Positions 1-7,213 of a stretch of DNA of 31,373 nt are shown here, one piece after another (the stretch's first letter is position 1; every line of letters starts with the position of its first letter). Below the pieces are notes generated by a model. It had not been told where the DNA came from. It saw nothing but the letters and a program-made list of their open reading frames with translations, and searched no databases. The translations under genes and the position numbers were made by a program. Origin of the DNA: COE1 sp964445375 (lineage in GTDB: Bacteria > Bacillota > Clostridia > Lachnospirales > Lachnospiraceae); NCBI GenBank assembly GCA_964445375.1, contig CAYUKO010000027.1:1-31373 (forward strand), in the 5' to 3' direction.

Positions 1-830
1 TTCGGTTTTATTCGTAAAGCTGGATATTGCTGAACAAAATCACTTACTACAGCTGTTGTCAAAAATCCTCTTTTCCCATGACCATTTTCAGTAAAAAGAA
101 TTACTTCTACTCCTGCTTGCTTCTGTGATAGAAGTTGCAAAGTCTTTGTATTTACATAATCATCCACCACATAAATACTCTTCTTGGCCTGCTGATATAT
201 ATCTATATATGCCGCATCTGCTTCAAACTTCTGACCTTTATATATAACGAAATTTTTGAAATCCTTATCCGAAACAAAGTTATCATTAAGTGTATCTATA
301 CTTCTTTGAATACTATCAAATCTTTCTTCTACTTTATTCTTCCAATCTACGACACCTGCAACCTGCACTGATATCTCCGATACTTTTGCTGTAACAAGGC
401 GCATCTCCGACTGTGTAACAAACTGCTGATTTTGTTTTATGTAATGACGCATCTCACGAAACGCACGCATGATAAAAATGCTTTGTTGTTCAGCAAGTTC
501 ACCTTTGAGAACGGTAGCGAGCATATAGATGCCTTGCTCTGTAAATGCATACGGCAATGTTCTTCGTCCACCACCTTGACCTTCAAAAAAATTATTTTCT
601 CGTGAAATCACAATTTGTGATTTCACGAAATCTATCTCTTCTCGAGTCAATTGAAACATAAAATCTTCCGGAAATCTCACAATGTTACGTTTTACCTGCT
701 GATTAAGATTTTTCACTTCATATCCATAAATCTCTGCCAAATCAAAATCCAACATAACCTGCTGCCCACGTATCACATATACTCTATTTTGAATATTCTC
801 TACCGACATAACTTCTGCTAACTTTTCCAT
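1..830 (-). CDS. ORF6N-domain DNA-binding protein, C-terminus cut by window edge
   Basis: This reading frame is open from the ATG at 830 to the window edge, giving 276 visible residues. The first 110 residues match the ORF6N domain of phage-type antirepressor/KilA-N-like proteins: a beta-rich VYVIRGQQVMLDFDLAEIYG start, then NIVRFPEDFMFQLT, and a GGGRRTLPYAFTEQGIYMLA core. A helical linker follows. The last visible 80 residues (IYKGQKFEADAAYIDIYQQA, then YVVDDYVNTKTLQLL) resemble the phospholipase-D-like fold found behind ORF6N in many Clostridia proteins. The start is set by GGGAGG five bases upstream. It lies downstream of an XRE gene on the same strand. Its role is probably regulatory or DNA-targeting; no catalytic residues can be judged because the end is missing. 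Confidence 0.8.
   Translation of the reverse strand, partial: MEKLAEVMSVENIQNRVYVIRGQQVMLDFDLAEIYGYEVKNLNQQVKRNIVRFPEDFMFQLTREEIDFVKSQIVISRENNFFEGQGGGRRTLPYAFTEQGIYMLATVLKGELAEQQSIFIMRAFREMRHYIKQNQQFVTQSEMRLVTAKVSEISVQVAGVVDWKNKVEERFDSIQRSIDTLNDNFVSDKDFKNFVIYKGQKFEADAAYIDIYQQAKKSIYVVDDYVNTKTLQLLSQKQAGVEVILFTENGHGKRGFLTTAVVSDFVQQYPALRIKP
602..626. repeat. palindrome inside the ORF6N gene
   Basis: This is a 25-bp palindrome with arms GTGAAATCACAA and TTGTGATTTCAC around one central base, extending by two more paired bases on each side. It sits in codons for the DFVKSQIVISRE stretch. A sequence related at 19 of 25 positions lies upstream of the same gene at 904-928. Confidence 0.8.
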
Positions 831-899
831 CGTAACCTCCCTCTTTCGTCCGTAATTTAAAATCAATCGTGACTTCGATTTTCTCTGACTATCTCATTA

Positions 900-932
900 T
901 TTGGTGAAGTCGCAAATTGCGTCTTCACCAAA
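900..932. repeat. palindrome between XRE gene and ORF6N gene
   Basis: This is a 33-bp imperfect palindrome with outer arms TTTGGTGAAG and CTTCACCAAA and inner arms CGCAA and TTGCG. It lies 70 bp upstream of the ORF6N start and 44 bp past the XRE stop. It could be an operator, or a weak terminator without a clear T-run. Its core at 904-928 matches the palindrome inside the ORF6N gene. Confidence 0.75.
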
Positions 933-975
933 TATACTACAAAATTGATTTGCGGTCACATTATGCAACCACAAC

Positions 976-1341
976 CTACTCCAACTCCTCCAGTTCTTCT
1001 AACTGCTTCAACGCTTCCATATACTTTAGCAGCCTTCTTTTCTGCGCTTCCTTCATTCCGTGGAAATCGTCAATTATCTGCCAATCAACTGGCGTCAATC
1101 TATCCTTGCTTTCCATCTCCGTAAAACCGTTTTCTTCATCAATTCCTCTTCCCGTCAAAAGTTCCTCAGGCGTTACCTCAAGAGCAACACAAATATCCAT
1201 AATCTTGTCAGCAGAAGGATTCGTCTTTTTCTTTTTCCACTCACTGACAGTACTTGTAGCAATTCCGACACGCTTAGCAAACTCTGCCTGTGTTATATTC
1301 TTTTCCTTAATTATTTTAAAAATTCTTTCACTGATAATCAT
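976..1341 (-). CDS. XRE-family transcriptional regulator
   Basis: This 121-residue protein has an N-terminal helix-turn-helix of the Cro/C1 type: RIFKIIKEKNITQAEFAKRV, then ATSTVSEWKKKKTNPSADKI. An acidic, Leu/Glu-rich C-terminal helix (KYMEALKQLEELEELE) probably dimerises. I chose the second Met, at 1341, because GGGAG stands seven bases before it. The ATG at 1362 gives a 128-residue form with no comparable ribosome site. It likely represses its own promoter: a perfect inverted repeat lies just upstream at 1379-1394. It sits between the relaxase cluster and the ORF6N gene, all on the same strand, which suits control of a mobile element. Confidence 0.85.
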   Translation of the reverse strand: MIISERIFKIIKEKNITQAEFAKRVGIATSTVSEWKKKKTNPSADKIMDICVALEVTPEELLTGRGIDEENGFTEMESKDRLTPVDWQIIDDFHGMKEAQKRRLLKYMEALKQLEELEELE

Positions 1342-1378
1342 AGCTCGTCTCCCGTTGTTCATCGTTCCGTATTTATAA

Positions 1379-1394
1379 ATTCATACTTATGAAT
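1379..1394. promoter_or_regulatory. candidate operator of the XRE regulator
   Basis: ATTCATA, two spacer bases, then TATGAAT form a perfect inverted repeat 38 bp upstream of the chosen XRE start. A TATAAAT hexamer overlaps its downstream edge and could be the -10 element. That this is the regulator's own binding site is inference from position and symmetry. Confidence 0.5.
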
Positions 1395-1400
1395 ATTTTA

Positions 1401-1634
1401 TCATAACGCAACTACTATTTCAACGTAAATTCTACTCTTATTTCTTTTGATACTTGCTCTCACCACATACTTATACGACTTTAGCATAAATTGTCGTAGC
1501 AAATATTGGTCCGGATCAGGAAGGGATTCGAAATCCATATCCTCTGCATATTTGGCTATCATATCTCCCAGAAACTGCGCCAATCCGCTCCACTCATCTC
1601 TTTGTTTTATTACAACTGTATTCTTCTTTCTCAT
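1401..1634 (-). CDS. small protein downstream of relaxase
   Basis: This 77-residue protein has no domain I can name. It is charged, with a DxDxEsLPDPDQYLLRQFML middle that suggests helices and a basic beta-like C-terminus (VRASIKRNKSRIYVEIVV). Its ATG overlaps the relaxase stop (ATGA), so the two are translationally coupled and very likely one transcript. Position argues for an accessory mobilisation role, for example in the relaxosome, but nothing in the sequence proves this. Confidence 0.7.
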   Translation of the reverse strand: MRKKNTVVIKQRDEWSGLAQFLGDMIAKYAEDMDFESLPDPDQYLLRQFMLKSYKYVVRASIKRNKSRIYVEIVVAL

Positions 1635-3088
1635 AAGCTTTGTTCCTCTCTTTTCGTATTTTTCTGTGTTTGTTTATACGTATCTGCAATCCGGCACTTT
1701 AACTTATACGCCTGTTTTGCTTCTTCCTTCGCTTTCTCCAATTCCGGAGAACTTCCCTTTATCGCAGAAGCAAGTTCCTCTGATTTTCTTTTTAAAGCCT
1801 TCACTGGAATTCTCATATCCGGATAATTCTTCTTTAGTACACGTTCCGCCATATGGAACCTCATCAGTTCTCCCTGATGTGCTGTTTCAAAATCCGCTTT
1901 CTTCTTTGGATTTGAAATGGTATACCATTCCTTATAAACCGGAAGCATCTCTTTATACTGCTGGGACATTCGTAATATTTCATCTACGCCCTTTTTCTCT
2001 ACCTGTAATTCACGAATCTCCTTTCGAAGTGAGGCAACTCGGTTATACAAATTTGTAACAACATTCTGAAAATCATCCAGCTTTGAAATATGATATTTTT
2101 CCACAAAGGCTAACGTTTCTGCTGTCATTTTTACCTTTGTCCCTGCCCGATAACCCTTTTCTGCATTTTTCTCCAAATAAAAAAAGAGCGCACTGCTCAA
2201 TTCACTGTTCTCTGCTTTTGACTTTGCCTCTTCTTGCTTTAATTCCTTTATTGCTTCCCGCATCCCTGCAATATACGAAAGAAGCTTTTTCATAGTCTGA
2301 TTGATGGATTTAATATAGCGGTTCCATTCTCCTTTTTCTGTACGGATGCCTCGTTTCTCCATAGCACGAACCGCCGCTCCCTCATGAATAGTCGATAATG
2401 CATCAAGCCCTCTCTCTGCGTTGGACCGGTGGTCAATCCGTTCGGAAAATCCCTTTTTCTCCAAGGCATCATTCACTGCTTTCGCCCAATTTGCTCTCCA
2501 CTGCTCCAAAGTCTCCGGTGCACCCCAAACCGTGGTCTTCACAGCGTTAAATAAATATTTTCCATCCGCGCCCTTGATACGTTCTCCATTCTCATCCAAA
2601 ATATATTCTCTCCGTTGTTTGTTTCCCCATGTTCCGTCTTCCTTTAACGGTCTCATAGGAACCAGTACATGTACATGTGGATTTGGAATATCTCCCGGAC
2701 TTTTTCCTAGTTTATGAATCGCCATATCCGATATCATTCCTCTTGATGTGAAATTCTCTGATACAAATTTTCTTACCAGTGCAAGATTCTCCTCATCGGA
2801 CAATTCATTAGGAAGTGCAAAATCAAAAGAATAGGCAAGCTGAGCTCTTCCGTTTGCTTCTGCAAACTCAACGGCATTCCATAAAGTTTCCCTGTCTGCA
2901 TATTCCCTTGGTGCATGCTCTGGCAGAATAATCTCTGTATAAAGCACACCACCCTTCTTGGTATAATCCGGTTCCTCTCCATAATAATTATCATGAAGCT
3001 TTTTTCCTGCCCGGTAAGCAGCTGCTGAAACTGCTGTCTGCCCTTTCCCTCTGGAAATCTGCGTTACATGAAAATGATAAATTGCCAT
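1631..3088 (-). CDS. MobA/MobL-family relaxase (MobQ type)
   Basis: This 485-residue protein would nick the oriT and pilot single-stranded DNA transfer. The N-terminus MAIYHFHVTQISRGKG and SAAAYRAGKKL (Tyr25, the likely nicking tyrosine) are typical of the MobA/MobL family. The metal-binding HUH motif is NPHVHVLVPMRP, near residue 138. PTS-like middle motifs include ALEKKGFSERIDHRS and ERGLDALSTIHEG. The C-terminal half (from about 270) is a long Glu/Lys-rich helical region with no primase or helicase domain. It overlaps the DUF3847 gene upstream by one base and the 77-residue gene downstream. A matching oriT lies upstream at 3801-3858. The gene appears intact. Confidence 0.9.
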   Translation of the reverse strand: MAIYHFHVTQISRGKGQTAVSAAAYRAGKKLHDNYYGEEPDYTKKGGVLYTEIILPEHAPREYADRETLWNAVEFAEANGRAQLAYSFDFALPNELSDEENLALVRKFVSENFTSRGMISDMAIHKLGKSPGDIPNPHVHVLVPMRPLKEDGTWGNKQRREYILDENGERIKGADGKYLFNAVKTTVWGAPETLEQWRANWAKAVNDALEKKGFSERIDHRSNAERGLDALSTIHEGAAVRAMEKRGIRTEKGEWNRYIKSINQTMKKLLSYIAGMREAIKELKQEEAKSKAENSELSSALFFYLEKNAEKGYRAGTKVKMTAETLAFVEKYHISKLDDFQNVVTNLYNRVASLRKEIRELQVEKKGVDEILRMSQQYKEMLPVYKEWYTISNPKKKADFETAHQGELMRFHMAERVLKKNYPDMRIPVKALKRKSEELASAIKGSSPELEKAKEEAKQAYKLKCRIADTYKQTQKNTKREEQSL

Positions 3089-3417
3089 TAGTCCTCCACC
3101 GCCTCAATAGGGTGATACACAAAATTAGCAGCATACTCCTTCACTGTGGGTAACGCTGCCAATCCATCAATAAATTGCATAAACTCTGTTTTTCCAGAAT
3201 CCTTAATCACAGGAAATACATATTCCAAATGCCCTGCCTTAAAACATAATGCGTGCGTTCTTGAATCTCTCTGTTTCTTTGATTCCGTCTTAATTTTGTT
3301 TTGCAAGCGGTTCATTTTGTGTTCCACCTGCTCTAACTTTTGCTTTGCTTTTTCAAGCTCCGCCTCCTTTTCGGATAATTCCTTTCTTAAGTCTTCCAAT
3401 GATTTTTGTTTTGCCAT
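3088..3417 (-). CDS. DUF3847-family mobilisation accessory protein
   Basis: This is a 109-residue protein. Residues 1-50 form a coiled coil (SLEDLRKELSEKEAELEKAK followed by KQRDSRTHALCFKAGHLEYV). The RTHALCFKAGHLEY segment is what I recognise from DUF3847 proteins, which are found next to MobA/MobL relaxases in Firmicutes and Bacteroidetes mobilisable elements. A strong GGAGG lies eight bases before the ATG. Its stop overlaps the relaxase start, so it is the first gene of the mobilisation operon. A helper role at oriT is inferred from context. Confidence 0.75.
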   Translation of the reverse strand: MAKQKSLEDLRKELSEKEAELEKAKQKLEQVEHKMNRLQNKIKTESKKQRDSRTHALCFKAGHLEYVFPVIKDSGKTEFMQFIDGLAALPTVKEYAANFVYHPIEAVED

Positions 3418-3451
3418 TTTTCGCTTTCCTCCTTCTTAAAAATGAACATAG

Positions 3452-3483
3452 AAAAAGCACCTTAGAATTTCTTCCAAAGTGCT
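3452..3483 (-). terminator. hairpin with T-run upstream of the mob operon
   Basis: On the minus strand, AGCACTTTGG and CTAAGGTGCT form an imperfect ten-base stem, followed by TTTTT. It lies 35 bp before the DUF3847 start, so it either ends incoming transcription or attenuates the mob operon. Confidence 0.5.
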
Positions 3484-3605
3484 AATTCTATATTTTGTGA
3501 AATTGTAATAATAAAGTTTGTGAAATATTTTCCCCGTTTTTCCACCCTTTTTGACTGGTTTTGTCTCCGTGTAAAGGTAATCAAAAAAGTTCTCCCATTG
3601 AAAAT

Positions 3606-3630
3606 AGCCCAAACCATCAGGGTTTAGGCT
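3606..3630. repeat. inverted repeat between mob operon and oriT
   Basis: AGCCCAAACC and GGTTTAGGCT are inverted arms of ten bases with one mismatch and a five-base loop. No T-run follows on either strand. It could be an accessory oriT element or a protein site for the relaxosome. Confidence 0.45.
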
Positions 3631-3800
3631 CTCATTACTTTTATGATTTTTGAATTTTGGGTAAACTATCTCCACTGCTATTATGCAATACTTGAACCAA
3701 TACATCAACGGCAAAATTTTGCCCTTTTACCATATCCCAATTATTACTGTGAAACTCTCCGTAGCACAGCGTAGGCAAAACCGGCGCAGCCAATCAGGTG

Positions 3801-3858
3801 CATCCCTTAGATGGACCTCGCACGGATACATTCAAGGGATGTATAGAAGTGCGCCCTT
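3801..3858 (+). other. oriT: origin of transfer (oriT) of MobQ type
   Basis: The core GAAGTGCGCCCTT at 3846-3858 contains AAGTGCGCCCT, the conserved nic region of RSF1010/pIP501-class origins (known family sequence, recalled without a search). Four bases before it ends a perfect eight-base inverted repeat, CATCCCTT (3801-3808) and AAGGGATG (3834-3841), the arrangement relaxases of this class recognise. It lies 384 bp upstream of the mob operon, oppositely oriented. By analogy the cut would fall between G3853 and C3854, giving transfer rightwards and leaving the mob genes to enter last. Confidence 0.75.
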
Positions 3859-3945
3859 GATTCCTACGAGATATTACAAAGATATGTAGTGCCAGTGCCT
3901 CAATCGCTATCATAATTAAAATCCGTAATCTTTACTCCTTCACAC

Positions 3946-4383
3946 TTACAATACTGCTGTTCTTCTTTTTTTCAGCAAGTAAATACCCAACACAAAAACT
4001 AACAAGCCCAGCACTATAAACGATACCCACAACACATTCCAATACCAGGCAGCCGTGTCATACATAGCAAGTATCAAATTCTTCCAGAAAGCCCAGCCCG
4101 TAGCTATAGCAAACAAATCAAACAATACATAACTTCCGCCAAACAGATATATCCATCTCCACCAATAGTTATTATGCGGATTCTTAAAAAAAGTACGGAT
4201 ACCAAGTATACACAACACCGCCAATATCCCCATCAACAAAAAATAGAATATTCCTTTGTTTTCCATAACGCCTACCCAAAATGAAGCATAGGATTCTCTA
4301 TCTACAAGTCCCCATATTCTATGTAAATGAAATAATCCAAAAAACAAGAAAAAATATGGTTCGTACACTTCTATCTTCTTCAT
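3946..4383 (-). CDS. four-helix membrane protein, unknown function
   Basis: This is a 145-residue hydrophobic protein with about four membrane segments near residues 8-25, 43-62, 78-98 and 112-135. A basic end (LLKKRRTAVL) suggests a cytoplasmic C-terminus. Many aromatic residues (WWRW, WYWNVLW) sit near the membrane edges. I do not recognise the family. It is the first gene to the right of the oriT and reads on the same strand as the accessory genes after it, with no clear operon partner. Confidence 0.65.
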   Translation of the reverse strand: MKKIEVYEPYFFLFFGLFHLHRIWGLVDRESYASFWVGVMENKGIFYFLLMGILAVLCILGIRTFFKNPHNNYWWRWIYLFGGSYVLFDLFAIATGWAFWKNLILAMYDTAAWYWNVLWVSFIVLGLLVFVLGIYLLKKRRTAVL

Positions 4384-4405
4384 AAGTACACACCTCGTCG
4401 CTTAG

Positions 4406-4654
4406 CTATCGCTCAACAACAACTGATTCTCCTTCTGAATTATCACCATTCAGCCATTGCCATTTCTCAGCCAATTCCAGTTTCCCATCATCCAATATTT
4501 TAGGAACACTGTGACACTTTCCTACCTTTAACTGATTCTGAGTGTTTACATGTTGGTAATAAAAATCTAATTCTCCATTTTGGGCAACACAACCTATTAT
4601 GTGACCCTTTAGAACATCACCACCTGAATAATCAGCCCATAAGACTGTTCCTTT
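4406..4654 (-). pseudogene. C-terminal domain cut off from the acetyltransferase gene by an in-frame stop
   Basis: Right after the TAA at 4655-4657 the same frame stays open for 82 codons, to a TAG at 4406. Its product begins KGTVLWADYSGGDVLKGHII and contains YYQHVNTQNQL and AEKWQWLNGDNSEGES. This is the small beta-rich domain often misnamed n-acetylglutamate synthase in Firmicutes. The first part of that domain (YDGRFFVPKINTDNGEVDGR) lies before the stop in the acetyltransferase. A single CAA-to-TAA change would explain the break, giving ...EYHQKGTVLW when restored. The intact fusion would be 272 residues. Confidence 0.75.
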
Positions 4655-5224
4655 TTAATGATACTCAAATAAAGTTCTTCCATCTACCTCGCCATTATCA
4701 GTATTGATTTTCGGAACAAAAAATCTTCCGTCATAGCAAATATCCGTAGCCACACTCGCCAAAGGCTTTTCCATAATCTCATATACAAGGACAACGCCAT
4801 TTTCAACATTCCATTTTTCATGTTTTACAGTCTTGTACCCTCTTTTTTCATATAGATGACTCGCCGAGAGTGATGCATCCAGCTCTACTGAATCATGCTT
4901 CTTCGCAATATCAGCTTCCAGACATTGCATAATAAAGCTTCCATATCCTCGTCCTTGATACTTTGGTTTGACATACACTCTAGTAATATGATTATCTTTA
5001 TAGCAGCCTGTTCCTACCATAGCATCATCAACCACTAATATACCTAACCGACCATCTTCTATATCTTTTGCAATATTGTCTTTGCAATGATGTTCACAAA
5101 AGAAATCTACCACTTCTGCTGGGTAATACTTTGGATATACCGTTTTTATCGTTTCCTGCACCAATTCCCAAACTGCATCTAAGTCCTTCTCTATTGCTTT
5201 TATGTATTCCATTGGAGTCTCCAT
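4655..5224 (-). CDS. GNAT N-acetyltransferase, prematurely terminated fusion
   Basis: Residues 1-155 are a GNAT fold. ITRVYVKPKYQGRGYGSFIM carries the acetyl-CoA-binding R/Q-x-x-G-x-G/A loop (QGRGYG), and ASLSASHLYEKRGYKTVKHE is the usual end of the domain. The substrate cannot be told. Residues 160-189 begin a second domain (YDGRFFVPKINTDNGEVDGR) that is cut by a stop at 4655-4657; the remainder continues in the same frame to 4406. The GNAT domain itself is complete, so activity may persist. The gene starts three bases after the stop of the C_GCAxxG_C_C gene, so the two probably share a transcript. Confidence 0.8.
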   Translation of the reverse strand: METPMEYIKAIEKDLDAVWELVQETIKTVYPKYYPAEVVDFFCEHHCKDNIAKDIEDGRLGILVVDDAMVGTGCYKDNHITRVYVKPKYQGRGYGSFIMQCLEADIAKKHDSVELDASLSASHLYEKRGYKTVKHEKWNVENGVVLVYEIMEKPLASVATDICYDGRFFVPKINTDNGEVDGRTLFEYH

Positions 5225-5227
5225 AAA

Positions 5228-5665
5228 TTATCTATTCATAAGCTGTTCTGCAATTTTTGTAGCTGATACCACCATTGCCGGACAAAATTCTGTAAATAAA
5301 TTATGCGTTTTTGCATATTCTATTCCTTCCGGCGTTGCCAAATCACAGCCCAATAGTTCCTTGCACAAATACGACCCGTTTTCTTCACGAAATGATTCAA
5401 GAAATTCAGATGTAATATCATTCGTTTTCCATCTGCTCTCTAAATCATCCTTCTCCGATTGTCCGTATTTTAGTCCCAAAGCCATTAACGCACCTGTGCA
5501 AGCTCCACATACTTCTCCTTTACACATACCTGCCCCAAAACACGCTCCTAATTTTAATGCCTGCTTTTCGGTTATTTCAAGCTCAGAAGCAAAGGCTGCG
5601 AGAACAGCCTGTGAACAATGGAATTTCTGTTCAAACAAATCTTTTGCTTTATCAATATATGTCAT
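5228..5665 (-). CDS. C_GCAxxG_C_C family protein
   Basis: This 145-residue protein has the signature that names the family: FHCSQAVLAAF, then LGACFGAGMCKGEVCGACTG with three clustered cysteines, then further cysteines at SYLCKELLGCDL and FCPAMVV. The family is widespread in anaerobes. The cysteine pattern suggests metal or redox-cofactor binding, often suspected to be redox-linked, but no reaction is established. The C-terminal NLFTEFCPAMVVSATKIAEQ helix is also typical. Length and motifs look intact. It lies directly upstream of the acetyltransferase. Confidence 0.85.
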   Translation of the reverse strand: MTYIDKAKDLFEQKFHCSQAVLAAFASELEITEKQALKLGACFGAGMCKGEVCGACTGALMALGLKYGQSEKDDLESRWKTNDITSEFLESFREENGSYLCKELLGCDLATPEGIEYAKTHNLFTEFCPAMVVSATKIAEQLMNR

Positions 5666-5680
5666 CCTTTAGACCTCTCT

Positions 5681-5947
5681 TTACATTTCATTATCAATTA
5701 GCAATCTACACTGAATCCCTTCTCGTTTCACCGCCCCATTGTTGCATTCATAAGGAATATCCTTTTCATATTTAAAACCAAGCTTAGTCATAACCCTACC
5801 GGATGCAGGATTTTCTTTAGCATATCTGCCAACAATCTGCGAGAGTTTTAATTCTTCCATTGCAAATTCTATTACTCGCTTCATTGCTTCGGTTGTGTAG
5901 CCCTTACTCCAAAATTTCTTCCAATTTATAGATATACTTAAACTGCA
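5681..5947 (-). pseudogene. 5'-truncated GNAT acetyltransferase remnant
   Basis: The open frame encodes only the C-terminal half of a RimJ/RimL-like acetyltransferase. It has the acetyl-CoA loop KFWSKGYTTEAMKRVIEFA, then YAKENPASGRVMTKLGFKYE and a closing strand. Similarity already exists upstream of the first available ATG (5884), up to about 5940, so that Met is not the original start. The N-terminal half is gone, and the frame instead runs into the 3' end of the neighbouring gene, which it overlaps. A deletion joining two genes is the simplest reading. A 67-residue product from 5884 would lack half the fold. Confidence 0.7.
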
Positions 5948-6269
5948 TCAAATCAGATGAAGCCGATTCCTGCCCTTCAAGTTCTTCTTTTAATGAGTTA
6001 TCCTTATCAATGATAAAATAAATACACTCGCATCCATACATAGCTGCTTTTGGCATAAAATAATCAGCTACCCATTTTGTATCTTCCGGTATATTTTCAA
6101 ATCCACTCCGAGTATCTGCTACATAATTACACTGGTACTGCTTTATGATTTCTAATGCGTATTCCAAAGGTTTTCTGTAATCATCATAAATACAAAACTT
6201 CTTCCATTTCACAAATACCACATTATAAATTTCCTCATATTTCACTTCGCAATATTCTGATGAATACAT
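5904..6269 (-). CDS. uncharacterised 121-residue protein
   Basis: The sequence starts MYSSEYCEVKYEEIYNVVFV and has a conserved-looking core YRKPLEYALEIIKQYQCNYV followed by ADTRSGFENIPEDTKWVADY. I recall this as a recurring family of small cytosolic proteins in Clostridia, similar to STAS/SpoIIAA-like folds, but without an assigned role. The last residues (YKLEEILE) run across the junction with the truncated acetyltransferase, so the natural C-terminus may be altered. It lies 22 bp after the neighbouring membrane-protein gene, on the same strand. Confidence 0.6.
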   Translation of the reverse strand: MYSSEYCEVKYEEIYNVVFVKWKKFCIYDDYRKPLEYALEIIKQYQCNYVADTRSGFENIPEDTKWVADYFMPKAAMYGCECIYFIIDKDNSLKEELEGQESASSDLMQFKYIYKLEEILE

Positions 6270-6291
6270 ATTCTCATCCTTTCAATCTGTG

Positions 6292-6741
6292 TCAAATAAT
6301 ATAGTTCACAATTCCGTATATCAAATGACATATAGTAAATATGGATATCGGGATGATTGCAATATTATTCTTTCTATCTATAGCAAAGAACAAAAACGCT
6401 AAACAAGGAAATATCGTCATCCCTAATATTACAACTGCTTCACTTATACCTATGTAATAGAATATCCAACATATAAAATACAGCACACAGTTGATTATTA
6501 CAGCCATAGTAAAGCGAGTTACATTCCGTTTTTCGTGCTCTGTATTTATGAATACACACAAAGCAACCAACATCACCATCTGACTTATGGATGCTATCGT
6601 ATCCGGAATTTTTGTAATTGATTCTGTTCTTAAAATATCATTTGGTGCCGGAATAGCAAACCAAATGATATTAGGAATCATAATAACCACGAAAAGGACC
6701 AATGCCCATATATCAAAACCCATTTTGTATTTTTTTGACAT
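6292..6741 (-). CDS. small membrane protein, four helices
   Basis: This 149-residue protein starting MSKKYKMGFDIWALVLFVVI has four predicted membrane segments: residues 8-30, 50-68, 76-100 and 105-145 (the last possibly two helices). A short NTEHEKRN cytoplasmic loop and a basic start fit a positive-inside topology. An in-frame ATG at 6762 would add seven residues (MGWCKSK) overlapping the stranded methyltransferase tail, so I prefer 6741. Neither start has a strong ribosome site. No family recognised. Confidence 0.6.
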   Translation of the reverse strand: MSKKYKMGFDIWALVLFVVIMIPNIIWFAIPAPNDILRTESITKIPDTIASISQMVMLVALCVFINTEHEKRNVTRFTMAVIINCVLYFICWIFYYIGISEAVVILGMTIFPCLAFLFFAIDRKNNIAIIPISIFTICHLIYGIVNYII

Positions 6742-6748
6742 TTTACTT

Positions 6749-7105
6749 TTACACCATCCCAAAATGCTTCAGCGCATCCCTTATCGCCTTCTCTTTATCC
6801 TCCGGACACTGCGGTTGCTTCGCATCCTCCTTCTGAGACTTATTGTAGTTCTCCCTCTCAATAATACCACACTTTCTCTTCACCTGTGCAATATAGAGAT
6901 TAGTAACCGGCAAACCATATTTCTCCAACACATAGTCTTTTATCTCTTCATAAGTTGCCTTTTTCTCTGCGGAAGTTAAATCCAACTCATCCATCCCCAG
7001 TGTCACATTCACATGATGCTTCACTTCATGAAGTTTGGACAATAAGCATACCGTCTCAACATGCGGTATCATTTTCCAGGCACCCAACATACCGCGAACC
7101 CGCAT
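6749..7105 (-). pseudogene. stranded C-terminal end of an RlmD/RumA-type RNA methyltransferase
   Basis: The frame encodes PHVETVCLLSKLHEVKHHVN, the very end of a RumA-type methyltransferase. It is followed by the roughly 90-residue tail common behind such enzymes in Clostridia (LGMDELDLTSAEKKATYEEI, LYIAQVKRKCGIIERENYN, EKAIRDALKHFGMV). The TRAM, iron-sulfur and methyltransferase domains are missing, so it cannot act as an enzyme. The intact rlmCD at 15476-16912 ends in the same HVETVCLLSK motif but lacks this tail. The two sites share 20 of 21 bases. It may be the original 3' end of rlmCD, displaced by an insertion, or part of a lost paralogue. Confidence 0.65.
7043..7063 (-). repeat. direct repeat, left copy (att-like)
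   Basis: These 21 bp match 15491-15511 with one mismatch, in the same orientation, inside the codons for HVETVCL. Together the copies bracket the accessory island. Confidence 0.55.
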
Positions 7106-7169
7106 GGTTACTGGCTTTTTACACCATTTGATATTTTAACATGTTTAAGCAGTGCTGCCTACTCCATTT

Positions 7170-7213
7170 GGCGTACAGACCGTTTAACTTCGTAAACGTA
7201 CGGCAGGTACGCC
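7170..7213. repeat. nested hairpin in the IS-like remnant
   Basis: The outer arms are GGCGTAC and GTACGCC and the inner arms are CGTTTA and TAAACG, all perfect, separated by short bulges. It lies in the 300-bp stretch between the stranded methyltransferase tail and the helicase gene, which holds no convincing gene. No T-run follows, so it is not a standard terminator. Confidence 0.55.

Noticed and set aside
917..1378. 153-residue plus-strand frame
   Set aside because: It is antisense to the XRE regulator gene, which has clear helix-turn-helix coding; no ribosome site or domain supports the plus frame.
3606..3630. Hairpin as a terminator
   Set aside because: The stem is good but no T-run follows on either strand, so I list it as an inverted repeat only.
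3436..3714. 92-residue minus-strand reading frame upstream of the DUF3847 gene
   Set aside because: It runs through a hairpin with a T-run and an inverted repeat, has no ribosome site and no recognisable domain. I treat the stretch as intergenic, between mob operon and oriT.
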